From Dillenia suffruticosa (Eukaryota > Streptophyta > Magnoliopsida > Dilleniales > Dilleniaceae), in the NCBI GenBank assembly GCA_033439265.1, contig JAVTVX010000031.1, forward strand, positions 4,325,501 to 4,389,500: DNA of 64,000 nucleotides, read 5' to 3'. Shown here in pieces: positions 10,789 to 22,482 of the stretch; the stretch's first letter is position 1; each line of letters starts with the position of its first letter. The notes below the pieces were generated by a model. It saw only the letters and a program-made list of their open reading frames with translations. It searched no databases and was not told the DNA's origin. A program made the translations under genes and the position numbers.

Positions 10789-13759
10789 GGAGACGCAGCG
10801 TTTTGGGACAAAACGCTGCGTCCCCAATTGGGGATTAGGGTTAAAACCCTAACCCCCTTCTCTCTCTCTCTCTCTCCCGACCTTTCATCTTCCCCGACCC
10901 TTCGTCTCTCTTCTCCCACCGCGGCGCCGCCTTCCTCGCTGCGTGTCTCCGCCATCCGCCACCTTCTTCCTCCTTCTTCTTCTTCTGCTTCTTTCTTCCC
11001 GCGGCTCACTCTCCTTTCTGCAGTCGCGATTGTTTGCGATCTCACCTCCTTCGCAAGCTCCGCCGAGCGCCACCACCAGCAGCAACCCCCTCCTCCTGCC
11101 ACCATCGCGCGAGCTTGAGCGCTCCACAGTGCGATTCCTCCACGCGAGCCCGATCGTGCCATAGCGCGCGATTGCTGCCTCCTCGCTCTATCGAGCCACT
11201 GAGTATGCCCTCTAGCCCACAGCGCGAGCCAGGCCCCGAGCAGGACCCAGCCCGCAGCTCGAGCCCAGGCCACGAGCAGGACCGAGGCCGCGAGTGCGAG
11301 CGAGGCCGCGAGCGCACAAGGCCCAGCACACTATCGCGCGCGGCCCAGCGCACTATCACGAGCGGCCCAGCGCATGAGCGTGCACGGGCCCGCGGCCCAG
11401 CGCACGAGCGTGCATGGGAGCGCGGCCCAGCGCACGAGCGCGTGCGAGCAGCGCACGAGCGCGCGCGAGCAGCGCACGAGCACGCCCCAGCACAGCGCAC
11501 CAGCGCACGGGCGAGCACCAGCCCGCGAGCCACTGTCGGCCCGCCAGCCTGCAGGCCCATTAGCCGCAGGCCCATCAGCAGCAAGCCCACGGGCCCACCA
11601 GGCCCGACAGCCCGTCCAAGCCCGCAGGTCCAGTACGGCCCGCGGCCCAGTTCAGCCCATCGGCCCGCCAGCCCGCCGGCCTGCTACCCCGTAGCACGCA
11701 GACCAGCGAGCCCGCTAGCTGTAGCCCACGAGCCCAGTCCGGCCCGTGGCCCACGAGCCGCGACGGCCCACGAGCCCGTGACATCCCACGAATCTTCACG
11801 CAGGTAAATGACTTAGGGTTTTGTTTCGGATCTATGTGTTTAGATCTAACAAATAAACCTTGTTTTGATAGGAAACCCTACAGACTTTGGAGTGACTGAA
11901 GCGACTTTCGGACGAGACTCGGCGCTTCGAGAAAACCCTAGGTGAGGAGATTTCGACTCTAATTGATAAATTGGACGAACCTAGGATTGAATTTAAGATG
12001 AAAGGTTTTGTATATGTTTAGAGTGTAAGTGGAATACAAATTATGAAATGATTATATATGAATTGAAGGTTAAGTATAGAATGTTACAGAAATTTGATGA
12101 TCTGATTTAGGTTGATCTTTTGGAGACTCGAGCGGTCAGATCCGATTTGGCTTGTCAGTAGGGAGTGACTTCCCTCCCGTAGAACTGTGAGTGGGACTTT
12201 GACATTCGCTATTGATTGAACACCATGTTTCAAAAATATCTTTTAAATGACATGTTTCTGCAAAATGTATGATTGTTATGACTTTCCGCTATTTGATGAA
12301 ATGTTTTGTGACCTTTGGAGTGTCTTAACTGCTGACTTTATTGATATGCATCCATGAGTTTTGATAAACATATATTGTGCCATATTTTCGACATATTGAT
12401 ATGTTTTAATGCTTCCACTGTATTGGCACATGGTTTTAAATGGATTTATTTACACATTTGGACTGTATGCCCGGCCGACTTTATGATATTATGTTTTGGG
12501 CTGTATGCCCGGCCGACTTTATGATATTATGTTTTGGGCTGTATGCCCGGCCGACGTTATGATATTATGCATGAGGCTATATGCCCGGTCGACTGGTGAT
12601 GGGATGCATGGGGCCACGTGCCCGGCCGATATGATATTGTGATCCGTAGCTACGAAGGACATCTGGTAGAGGCACCCATTGTGCCCGGATACGCTTCGGC
12701 CGGAGGTATCCGCCAGATCGTCGTGTGTATGGGTGCCCCAGGTTGACCCTCATCGGAGAGGACGTTGAGTACGGCTCCGTCTAGCACCAGGCGGGGGCAC
12801 CATACACGGCCGACTAGTTATATGTACACTATTATATTTTTTACAGGCTAGTTGGGGTAGTCTGTGGCCAACATTGGGGCAGAGAACCATTCTTTAATAC
12901 TTGCATTTGGAAAAACCCCAATGCGCCGTCCTTGGTCGAGGTAGACCATTGCCGGGAATATTTCATTGGCCGGTTCTTCATGACATTGATGTAAAATTTT
13001 GGGATGCATATCTTGCTTTCTGATGTGTGCGTATTATATATGATTTTGAAATAACATGATCGGTTGGCACAGTGGATATTTTCTTATCTTATGCTTTGAC
13101 ACTCCAAATTCACCTCGATATTGATAGTATGATGTCAATCCCCTCACTTACTGAGTATCCTCCCATAGATACTCATCCCTCACTTTCTTTCCCACAGGAT
13201 TAGTGTTGGATCGAGGAGATACCACTGGGCTTGGGTATGAATGTTTTCCATCTCTTCCGCTACGATGATTGGTGATATTGTTATGTATTGGAGATTTAGT
13301 TTGACCATTCCATTTATCTAAATTTTTGGGATGACTGTATAAATTATGGACTTTTATTCGTGAAACTTTCGTGTTGATTATTTCATTGCATTGAGGCATT
13401 TGTAAATATTTAAAAAAAAATAACTTGGGAATTTATTTTATATATGCGTAGAATTTAAGTCCGCTCGGTGTAGCGGCTGCTCATGCTCTAGTTGGGCATG
13501 ACAGTAGAGGTTTGTTGCTAGGACTGTTAGAAATTTTATAGTCTTGCGTTGTTCTGGATGTTGGCTGTGGATATTGTTGATTTTGGAGAGGCCGGGATGG
13601 CCAATTGTTTATTTTTACAGGATGAATGTTATATACAGGTGAAATTGTACATGGGAAACCTCCGATTTATGGGGAGGTTCTGCCCGATTTTCTGTAAAAA
13701 TACAGTCAGCATCCAGAGACAACGGGCGACTGTTCACGATCCCGGTTCGGGGCGTGACA
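10734..13759 (+). repeat. Left (5') LTR of the Tekay/Del-like element
   Basis: 3026 bp, starting TGTAACACCAAGC and ending GGGCGTGACA. In order: a 37-base A run (10748-10784), a strong hairpin (10792-10822), a CT microsatellite, a very GC-rich repeat block (about 10900-11800), an intron-like GT-AG segment (11804-11871), a 38 bp tandem repeat (about 12463-12610) and a conserved 'tacgaaggacat' segment near 12650 shared with two solo LTRs elsewhere in the window. Confidence 0.95.
12463..12610 (+). repeat. 38 bp tandem repeat in the LTR (about four copies)
   Basis: Units containing 'ctgtatgcccggccgac' followed by 'tttatgatattatg' start at 12463, 12501, 12539 and 12577. The same array is present in the right LTR at about 18407-18550. 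Confidence 0.88.
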
Positions 13760-13766
13760 GTTCGGT

Positions 13767-13778
13767 TGGTATCAGAGC
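13767..13778 (+). promoter_or_regulatory. Primer-binding site (initiator Met-tRNA type)
   Basis: TGGTATCAGAGC lies eight bases after the left LTR end. This is the standard plant LTR-element primer site complementary to the 3' end of initiator Met-tRNA. Confidence 0.9.
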
Positions 13779-14079
13779 TCTTGGTTTGGAGCTATATTTT
13801 ATAAAATGATTTGAAAATATTTCCAAGTAACTTGATTTTAAAAGTCCTCAATGCATTGGAAGTTTCACGCAGTCATTTAAAATCCCATACATGGTTTTCG
13901 ACATACGAGTTATTCATTTTAGGGTGTTAGATACGATTAGTATCTAACCAAATTGATTAAATTCTGAGGTCCAAAACTTCATTCATTTTAGGGGGTTAGT
14001 TACGAATAACTAGCCCTAATTTTTAAATCATGTCAAACTCTAGAATTATATCTAATGAAAGTTTTCTCCTTGCAGAATT

Positions 14080-15531
14080 ATGCCGCCTAGACGCGGTAGA
14101 CCAGTAGGACGCGGAGCTAGACCCGCGCTACCCGCGACCTCTCACGTGCCTGACCCTCCGAGGGAGCCTGAGACCCTTGGAGTGCCTGAGGCTGCTTTCT
14201 CTACACGGGCGCCCCCTGTAGCGCCTACTCGGCCGGCTGTTCCTGCCGAGGTTCCACCACCGTCCCTTGAGGCGTTTAGGCAGGTGTACGAGTGGTACAC
14301 CTCACACGGAATTCAGATGCCACCCCCACCACCACCACCGACGGCCGTGCCGACTCCTACGGCCGTACCACCTTCTGTTGTACCAGATCAGCCACCAGTT
14401 GCTGATCCTTCTACTGTGTCGGGACCTAGCGACACTATCTCCTCCACCTTGAGGCGTATTCACGAGCTCACCCAGCTGGTGAAGGAGGCGAGGCAGTTAG
14501 GCTGCACAGAGTTCGCAGGGACGGGTGATCCCACAGCAGCGAAACACTGGATCAACCGCACCCGTAGAATTTTGACTGATCTGGGGTTGAGCGAGGACTA
14601 CCGGCTGCGGATAGCAGAGAGACTTTTAGATGGTGACGCCCTCACTTGGTGGGAGGCGATTTGTGACGATGCTACCGAGCCGCTGCGATGGGAGGACTTC
14701 CTACGGGAGTTAGATCGCAGGTACTTCTCTGAGTTCCAGCAGGACCGCAAGAGGGCAGAGTTTCTGCACTTGCGGCAGGGAGCCAGGACAGTGACAGAGT
14801 ATGAGATGGAGTTGAGGCGACTAGCTGCTTTTGTTCCAGACTTAGCGACGCCGACGCAGCTACGGTTCAAGTTTGAGGACGGCCTCAACTTGAACATCAG
14901 GAGATACATGACAGTGACCCCTAGTTTCTCCCTTGCGGAGATTGTGGACTCAGCACTTAGGGCGGAGGAGATCGTCCGTGCTGAGGGCAGACAGCGGGAG
15001 AACAGGGAGCAAAAGAAGAGATTTGGGACTTCTTCGAGCCAGGGCTCGAAGAAGGGTAGGAGTTCAGGATATCAGGAAGACTCTTCTCAGCCGAGACAAG
15101 CACATCCTGGACAGGGATCACCATCCCAGGGATTTAGGGCACCGGCCTCTAGCGCCACTACTCAGATTTCAGATCAGCGGTACCCTTTTTGCCGCCGATG
15201 TATTGGACACCACCCTTTTGGAGAGTGTAGGATGCCCATTACATGCTTCCGGTGTGGGAAGCAAGGGCACATCAGGAGCACCTGTCCTGAGTTGGGATAT
15301 GGAGATCACATAGCTAGTGGACACTCGAGTGTTCCCCGAGGAGGACAGCAGGGAGCACCTGTGCACTCGAGTCACACCGCTCCACGGACGGTAGCCGGGA
15401 GCAACACGGTGCCAGGACCATCACGACAGCAGCAGAGGACACAGGCCCGTGTATATGCGATGACGCAGGAGGATGCTGAGGCGAGTCCTGATGAGATTTT
15501 TGGTGTTCCTCCTACTGATCCCCATGTTTAG
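14080..15531 (+). CDS. gag: Retrotransposon gag (capsid/nucleocapsid) protein, intact
   Basis: 483 codons uninterrupted, starting MPPRRGRPVGRG about 300 bases after the primer site. The N-terminal 130 residues are proline-rich. Residues about 154-275 match the retrotransposon gag capsid domain (AKHWINRTRRIL, LTWWEAICDD, WEDFLRELDRRYFSEF, FLHLRQGARTVTEYEMEL). A single CCHC zinc knuckle, CFRCGKQGHIRSTC, lies at residues 389-402. In this family gag assembles cytoplasmic particles that package element RNA. The frame is free of stops while the neighbouring pol is wrecked, so the element could in principle still contribute capsid protein. In many Del elements gag and pol are one frame. Here pol is separated by a stop and about 140 bases. 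Confidence 0.93.
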   Translation: MPPRRGRPVGRGARPALPATSHVPDPPREPETLGVPEAAFSTRAPPVAPTRPAVPAEVPPPSLEAFRQVYEWYTSHGIQMPPPPPPPTAVPTPTAVPPSVVPDQPPVADPSTVSGPSDTISSTLRRIHELTQLVKEARQLGCTEFAGTGDPTAAKHWINRTRRILTDLGLSEDYRLRIAERLLDGDALTWWEAICDDATEPLRWEDFLRELDRRYFSEFQQDRKRAEFLHLRQGARTVTEYEMELRRLAAFVPDLATPTQLRFKFEDGLNLNIRRYMTVTPSFSLAEIVDSALRAEEIVRAEGRQRENREQKKRFGTSSSQGSKKGRSSGYQEDSSQPRQAHPGQGSPSQGFRAPASSATTQISDQRYPFCRRCIGHHPFGECRMPITCFRCGKQGHIRSTCPELGYGDHIASGHSSVPRGGQQGAPVHSSHTAPRTVAGSNTVPGPSRQQQRTQARVYAMTQEDAEASPDEIFGVPPTDPHV

Positions 15532-15679
15532 AGATGTCCATGTACTTTTTGAGAACCATCACTAGTTAAAGCCGTAGATGCTTAACTATGTTGGTTGTAC
15601 ATACATTTTGATATATATATATCTATAGATATTTTCTTTTATATTTAGCGACTGATCTTTTATTTCCTCACAATAGGAG

Positions 15680-16710
15680 TTATGGCAATATGGGAAGTCG
15701 ACACTCGTGTCCTATTTGACACCGAGTCGAACCATTCGTATGTGAGAAGTGCCTTTTTGCCCACGGGTTGGGTAAGCCGTGTCGCGAGGTTGCACAGCAT
15801 ACCTAACTCATGTTATCGACACCACTGTTGAGGACCTGAAGCTTGAGAAGGTCCCAGTGGTGCAGGTTTTCCTAAATATATTCCCGAGGAACTACCCGGA
15901 CTACCCCCAATTCGGGAGTATGATTTCGAGATTGACCTAGCTCCAGGGATCACTCCCATATTTATTCTGCCATACTGAATGGCGCCAGTGAAGTTTAGAG
16001 AGCTCTAGGTCTAGTAGCGGGAATTACTGGACAACGGTTTTATCCGTTTGAGCACTTCCCCTTAGGGTGCTCCGGTGATTATTCGTGAAGTAGAAAGACG
16101 GGATTCTAAGATTGTGTGTGAACTATAGACAGCTAAACAAGGTTTTCATCAAGAATCAGAACCCTTTGCCACATAGTGACGATTTATTTGAGCAGTTCCA
16201 GGGTGTGCGTGTTTTTCTGAAAGATCGATTTTCGATTTGAATATCAATATGGACATTATGAGTTCGTGGTCATGTCGTTTGGGCTGACCAACAAACCAAC
16301 AGCCACAGACAGTGACTGAGATGCAAAGTTTTCTTGGTCTTGCGGGGTGTTATCGGCGATTCATAGAAGGATTTTTTCGGATCGCCGCTATACTTACCAG
16401 ATTGATACGAAGGGCGTCAAGTTCTTGTGGGACGATCGTTGTGAGACGAGCTTTTAAGAGCTCAAACAACGTCTGACGAGGGACGGCCAGACAGAGAGGA
16501 TCTTAGTGTTTTAACTCAGCACGTAACTATTCTAGATTGATAGGTCAGAAAGCTACGAAGCAAAGAACTTTCATTGGTCAGAGACCAGATCGAGAAAGAG
16601 ATTTGAGAGCCCGAAGAGACTATTAAGAGACTTAAAAGACAGTACCCCCATTTGTTCAGCGTATTACTTTCTTTTAGTTTCGAGGACGAAACTTGTTTTT
16701 AGGGGGTTAG
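15680..16710 (+). pseudogene. Remnant pol of the Tekay/Del-like element
   Basis: Only about 1 kb remains, in shifting frames. There is a protease active-site segment VLFDTESNHSYV, where the usual DTG/DSG triad reads DTE. Then come RT pieces ([44 protein letters not shown]) and the start of RNase H (SFLGLAGCYRRFIEGFF, FLWDDRCETSF). After this it jumps to the extreme C-terminus ('SFEDET'-like) just before the polypurine tract. The catalytic YxDD region, the rest of RNase H, all of integrase and any chromodomain are missing. The element is a deletion derivative that would need enzymes in trans. Confidence 0.88.
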
Positions 16711-16714
16711 AAAA

Positions 16715-16727
16715 TGTAACACCAAGC

Positions 16728-16759
<32 letters not shown>

Positions 16760-19703
16760 GAGACGCAGCGTTTTGGGACAAAACGCTGCGTCCCCAATTG
16801 GGGATTAGGGTTAAAACCCTAACCCCCTTCTCTCTCTCTCTCTCTCTCTCCCGACCTTTCATCTTCCCCGACCCTTCGTCTCTCTTCTCCCACCGCAGCG
16901 CCGCCTTCCTCGCTGCGTGTCTCCGCCATCCGCCACCTTCTTCCTCCTTCTTCTTCTTCTGCTTCTTTCTTCCCGCGGCTCACTCTCCTTTCTGCAGTCG
17001 CGATTGTTTGCGATCTCACCTCCTTCGCAAGCTCCGCCGAGCGCCGCCACCAGCAGCAACCCCCTCCTCCTGCCACCATCGCGCGAGCTTGAGCGCTCCA
17101 CAGTGCGATTCCTCCACGCGAGCCCGATCGTGCCATAGCGCGCGATTGCTGCCTCCTCGCTCTATCGAGCCACTGAGTGTGCCCTCCAGCCCACAGCGCG
17201 AGCCAGGCCCCGAGCAGGACCCAGCCCGCAGCTCGAGCCCAGGCCACGAGCAGGACCGAGGCCGCGAGTGCGAGCGAGGCCGCGAGCGCACAAGGCCCAG
17301 CACACTATCGCGCGCGGCCCAGCGCACTAGCACGAGCGGCCCAGCGCACGAGCGTGCACGGGAGCGCGGACCAGCGCACGAGCGCGCGCGAGCAGTGCAC
17401 GAACGCGCGCGAGCAGCGCACGAGCACGCCCCAACACAGCGCACCAGCGCACGGGCGAGCACCAGCCCGCGAGCCACTGTCGGCCCGCCAGCCTGCAGGC
17501 CCATTAGCCGCAGGCCCATCAGCAGCAAGCCCACGGGCCCACCAGGCCCGACAGCCCGTCCAAGCCCGCAGGTCCAGTACGGCCCGCGACCCAGTTCCGC
17601 CCATCGGCCCGCCAGCCCGCCGGCCTGCTACCCCGTAGCACGCAGACCAGCGAGCCCGCTAGCTGTAGCCCACGAGCCCAGTCCGGCCCGTGGCCCACGA
17701 GCCGCAACGGCCCACGAGCCCGTGACAGCCCACGAATCTTCACGCAGGTAAATGACTTAGGGTTTTGTTTCGGATCTATGTGTTTAGATCTAACAAATAA
17801 ACCTTGTTTTGATAGGAAACCCTACAGACTTTGGAGTGACTGAAGCGATTTTCGGACGAGACTCGGCGCTTCGAGAAAACCCTAGGTGAGGAGATTTCGA
17901 CTCTAATTGATAAATTGGACGAACCTAGGATTGAATTTAAGATGAAAGGTTTTGTATATGTTTAGAGTGTAAGTGGAATACAAATTATGAAATGATTATA
18001 TATGAATTGAAGGTTAAGTATAGAATGTTACAGAAATTTGATGATCTGATTTAGGTTGATCTTTTGGAGACTCGAGCGGTCAGATCCGATTTGGCTTGTC
18101 AGTAGGGAGTGACTTCCCTCCCGTAGAACTGTGAGTGGAACTTTGACATTCGCTATTGATTGAACACCATGTTTCAAAAATATCTTTTAAATGACATGTT
18201 TCTGCAAAATGTATGATTGTTATGACTTTCCGCTATTTGATGAAATGTTTTGTGACCTTTGGAGTGTCTTAACTGCTGACTTTATTGATATGCATCCATG
18301 AGTTTTGATAAACATATATTGTGCCATATTTTTGACATATTGATATGTTTTAATGCTTCCACTGCATTGGCACATGGTTTTAAATGGATTTATTTACACA
18401 TTTGGACTGTATGCCCGGCCGACTTTATGATATTATGTTTTGGGTTGTATGCCCGGCCGACTTTATGATATTATGTTTTGGGCTGTATGCCCGGCCAACA
18501 TTATGATATTATGCATGGGGCTATATGCCCGGCCGACTGGTGATGGGATGCATGGGGCCACGTGCCCGGCCGATATGATATTGTGATCCGTAGCTACGAA
18601 GGACATCTGGTAGAGGCACCCATTGTGCCCGGATACGCTTCGGCCGGAGGTATCCGCCAGATCGTCGTGTGTATGGGTGCCCCAGGTTGACCCTCATCGG
18701 AGAGGACGTTGAGTACGGCTCCGTCTAGCACCAGGCGGGGGCACCATACACGGCCGACTAGTTATATGTACACTATTATATTTTTTACAGGCTAGTTGGG
18801 GTAGTCTGTGGCCAACATTGGGGCAGAGAACCATTCTTTAATACTTGCATTTGGAAAAACCCCCAATGCGCCGTCCTTGGTCGAGGTAGACCATTGCCGG
18901 GAATATTTCATTGGCCGGTTCTTCATGACATTGATGTAAAATTTTGGGATGCATATCTTGCTTTCTGATGTGTGCGTATTATATATGATTTTGAAATAAC
19001 ATGATCGGTTGGCACAGTGGATATTTTCTTATCTTATACTTTGACACTCCAAATTCACCTCGATATTGATAGTATGATGTCAATTCCCTCACTTACTGAG
19101 TATCCTCCCATAGATACTCATCCCTCACTTTCTTTCCCACAGGATTAGTGTTGGATCGAGGAGATACCACTGGGATTGGGTATGAATGTTTTCCATCTCT
19201 TCCGCTACGATGATTGGTGATATTGTTATGTATTGGAGATTTAGTTTGACCATTCCATTTATCTAAATTTTTGGGATGACTGTATAAATTATGGACTTTT
19301 ATTCGTGAAACTTTCGTGTTGATTATTTTATTGCATTGAGGCATTTGTAAATATTTAAAAAAAATAACTTGGGAATTTATTTTATATATGCGTAGAATTT
19401 AAGTCCGCTCGGTGTAGCGGCTGCTCATGCTCTAGTTGGGCATGACAGTAGAGGTCTGTTGCTAGGACTGTTAGAAATTTTATAGTCTTGCGTTGTTCTG
19501 GATGTTGGCTGTGGATATTGTTGATTTTGGAGAGGCCGGGATGGCCAATTGTTTATTTTTACAGGATGAATGTTATATACAGGTGAAATTGTACATGGGA
19601 AATCTCCGATTTATGGGGAGGTTCTGCCCGATTTTCTGTAAAAATACAGTCAGCATCCAGAGGCAACGGGCGACTGTTCACGATCCCGATTCAGGGCGTG
19701 ACA
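16715..19703 (+). repeat. Right (3') LTR of the Tekay/Del-like element
   Basis: 2989 bp, collinear with the left LTR. Visible differences include a shorter A run (28 versus 37), two more CT repeats near 16840, loss of about 28 bases in the GC-rich block near 17360, and scattered substitutions. It ends GGGCGTGACA at 19703, followed by CTGAT. Confidence 0.95.
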
Positions 19704-21601
19704 CTGATGGCTATAAGGCTCATTCTATTAAAAAAGCTTTGGACACCTTTCGTCATGCTAGTGGGCAGAAGGTCAATCTAAGCAAATCTAAGATCCTGTT
19801 CTTCCCTAATATCTCAGAAAATATTTCCAGCCAAGGGTGCTGTATGCATCAAATGGCTAGCACCTCCCAAGTTTGGGGAATACTTGGATATTCATCCTGA
19901 TCAAGATGGTTGAAACAGGAAGACCTTTAAGGATGCCTATGAGTCTCGAGGCAAACTGGAGGGCTGGAATGCTCACTGTTTTTCCATGGCTGGCAATGCT
20001 ACTCTAGTCAAAGCAATGCTTGCTGCCATACCCTACCAAATGCAATGTACTCTTTTTATCAAAAATGAATGCAGCCACCTTAATGAACTTATAAGGGATG
20101 TCGGTCTACTGCTAACAAAAGCAGAATTCATCTCATCAATTGGAACACAACTTCTAGGGATCGAACTCGCAAATCCTAAAATTTATGCTTGTAATAATGC
20201 CCTCATCTCTAAATTAGGTGGCAACTCCTTTCCAACCCATCCCTAGTACGAGCCTCTCTCCTAACCTCTAAATGTAAAGAGTTCCCTTTTAAGAAAAAAC
20301 TACAATAGAATATCAATAACTCATAAAAGGAATAGCAATAGGAGCTTGTGTAAAGGTGCTCGATGTCTGTTGGCAATGAAAAGGGAAAAATCAACTTTTG
20401 GCATGACAGATAGTTCCCTAGTGGTCCATTGCACAACAGTTGCTATCCCTCTTCTTAGAGAAGAAGAAAGCTTGCTTCTGAAAGACCTCAAAGAAGGTAA
20501 ATACATTACTTTTAGTTATCTCTTCTTTTGATTTTCCTCACAACACTCTTGCTGAAATACAACCCATCCCAATTAGTCTATCAAATATCAGGTCAGACGG
20601 CATGTTTTGGCTTCCTGCTTCAAATGGCAAATTTTCTATTCGAACTGCTTATTCTTTGGTCATTAAAAATTTAGCTGGGCAAAACAACAATCGCCGCCTT
20701 GGATATGGAAGACCTCATGCCTCTAAGACTAACCATTCTTATATGAAAGGGCTATTACAACAATTTACCTACCAAAGACACCATCTTAGGACTCTCATTT
20801 ACGCTCTTAGGACTGCTCTTTAGTCAAGGGTATTTGGAACCAAGGGAGACTTCCACACAAGTGGCAAAACTCTAATCAAATCCTTGATATTGCAGCCTGT
20901 TCGAGTCAAATTGTAAGAGCAAAGACAGGTGCAATATCTTGCGTATGCGCACTGCTGTGTCTTCTTCCTTTCTGGTCGTCACAGATGTTACGAGAATGAC
21001 TTAGTTTTCCAAAACCAGGTTATTCCTGCCTCCAAAATGCTCAAAGAAATCAGTCATCGTTTATAAAATTTCAGTACTTCACTACAGAAAGTGGGAGAAC
21101 AAGGTCTTGGCTTATATCAAATGGAACCCTCCTCCTCCCCTGCAGCTGAAACTCAATACTGATGGCTATATGGTGAGACCTGGAGGGGTCATGAGAGATC
21201 ACAATGGCCATTGGATCAGTGGTTTCACAAAACATTTAGGTATTACCACTTAGCTTAAGCGCTATCTTTCTGGATTTGGGGGAAGGCATACGCCTTTGCA
21301 AAAACCTTGGGTCTTTCTAGTTTATGCACTGAACTGGGACGGTAAAAGCTACCAGCTTAGACCTCTCATTCTTGATTGCAGGCAAATCATGATGGAAACT
21401 CGCGGTGATACTCCAACGCATATCTTTAGGGAAGCTCATGGATATTATTGCGAAACACAAAGATATGGCTGATACTTGGTTTATTTTATAGGCGACTAGT
21501 TTTGCATTATGCAGCTATCGGACAAGCTAGAGGGGCGCAATTAACATTTTACAGCTGTCCACATGCTCTGTATTAATTATTTTCTTCGTTGGAAAAAAAA
21601 A
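19704..21601 (+). pseudogene. LINE ORF2, 3' portion (continuation after gypsy insertion)
   Basis: Directly after the target duplication the LINE reading resumes: DGYKAHSIKKALDTF then SGQKVNLSKSKILFF, which follows the RT catalytic site in plant L1 elements. Further on come a zinc-binding-like region (MFWLPASNGKFSIRTAYSLV, about 20600-20660) and an RNase H-like start (WNPPPPLQLKLNTDGY, about 21120-21170). Stops and frameshifts are common. A nine-base A run (21593-21601) is a candidate 3' tail. Removing the gypsy element and one copy of CTGAT gives a continuous RT segment, which confirms the insertion order. Confidence 0.85.
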
Positions 21602-21743
21602 TTGTTTCAAACTCTGCTTAGGAAAATTACTAATTATTGTGTTAAAAACATAAATATTCGTTATTTTTTATTCATTTTTAAATTATTTTTAATAAAAAGA
21701 ATTATACTAGTTATGTGAACAATTAAATTTTTATAATCAGAAA

Positions 21744-22482
21744 TGTTGAAGCCAAAATGAATCCACAGTAGATTGTCTTTCTGGTCCGATCGGTAAACCG
21801 GTGGGATGATGCTTGCTGGTTCGTCTTCAAAAAGGGTCCTGGGAGGTGACTCCGGTGGAGAAGATTTCGACGCTTAAATATGAAAGAGTGGTAAAAAAAT
21901 GAAAAGACAGAAAAAATCTAAATTCTGTGTAATTTCTATGTGCAAAATATGGAGTAAGAAGGATGCAGACTTGGCAAGTTGCCTCTGTATGCGCCTGGCG
22001 CTGTTGAAACCCCACTTACGTTGTGGAAAGATCACTAGAAATCTCACAAGATTACAGGAACGTGATAGTAGACTTTTCATAAAATCGAAGTTTTTCGAGA
22101 TAAGAAAGTTTCCGTTGTCGTGAAAATCCGTGAGAGTCTGAATCACCAGAGGATTTATTTCCTTATTGAAAGAGATTGCAATTGATTCATATCGGATTGG
22201 GAAAGGTTTAAACTTGTTAAACATTTCTTTCCTTATTAGGTAATTATGTCTAGGGCTCGTTGCGTAACAAGAGTTGAATCTACAAAGATCGAAAGGTCAA
22301 AACCGAGAAGTCGAGAAGTTGAGAGACTAAAGGGTCCATCCGGTGTGGCCGAGAAATAGCTTGGTCTTCTATGGAATTGGTTATGGCTTGGCAGGCTTAA
22401 TGGGATTTGGGCTTTGATGACTATGAAGTGCATGATCTATGATCATAGGCCATAAGACACTATATCATCATTTGCCCCCACT
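21744..22482 (-). repeat. 3' LTR of the Tat/Ogre-like element
   Basis: Matches 27962-28640 throughout its inner part ('tcgtcttcaaaaagggtcct', 'agagactaaagggtc'). On the minus strand the outer end reads TGGGGGCAAATGATG, a typical LTR start after a polypurine tract. This end is absent from the other LTR copy, so the full length is about 740 bp. Confidence 0.8.

Larger units (their letters stand above)
10734..19703 (+). mobile_element. Ty3/gypsy element, Tekay/Del chromovirus-like, internally deleted
   Basis: LTRs are 10734-13759 and 16715-19703, each TGTAACACC...CA. Flanking 5 bp target duplications CTGAT (10729-10733 and 19704-19708) are exact. The internal region has a primer-binding site for initiator Met-tRNA (TGGTATCAGAGC, 13767-13778), an intact gag, a badly deleted pol, and a purine-rich 'agggggttagaaaa' just before the right LTR. 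The gag type, RT motifs ([21 protein letters not shown]) and large LTR size point to the Del/Tekay lineage. The LTRs are very similar by eye, suggesting a fairly recent insertion. It cannot be autonomous because most of RT, RNase H and all of integrase are missing. Confidence 0.95.

Noticed and set aside
10746..11807. Long open frames on both strands of the GC-rich part of the Tekay-like LTR (up to 317 codons in the right copy, 16798-17751)
   Set aside because: Low-complexity Ala/Arg/Pro/His/Ser repeats open on both strands, frames differ between the two LTR copies because of CT-repeat length, and the solo LTRs do not preserve them. They follow from base composition.
14598..14909. 103-codon minus-strand frame within gag
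   Set aside because: Shadow of the gag coding sequence with no domain of its own.
21874..22224. 116-codon minus-strand frame
   Set aside because: Lies wholly inside the 3' LTR of the Tat/Ogre-like element and is broken in the other LTR copy.
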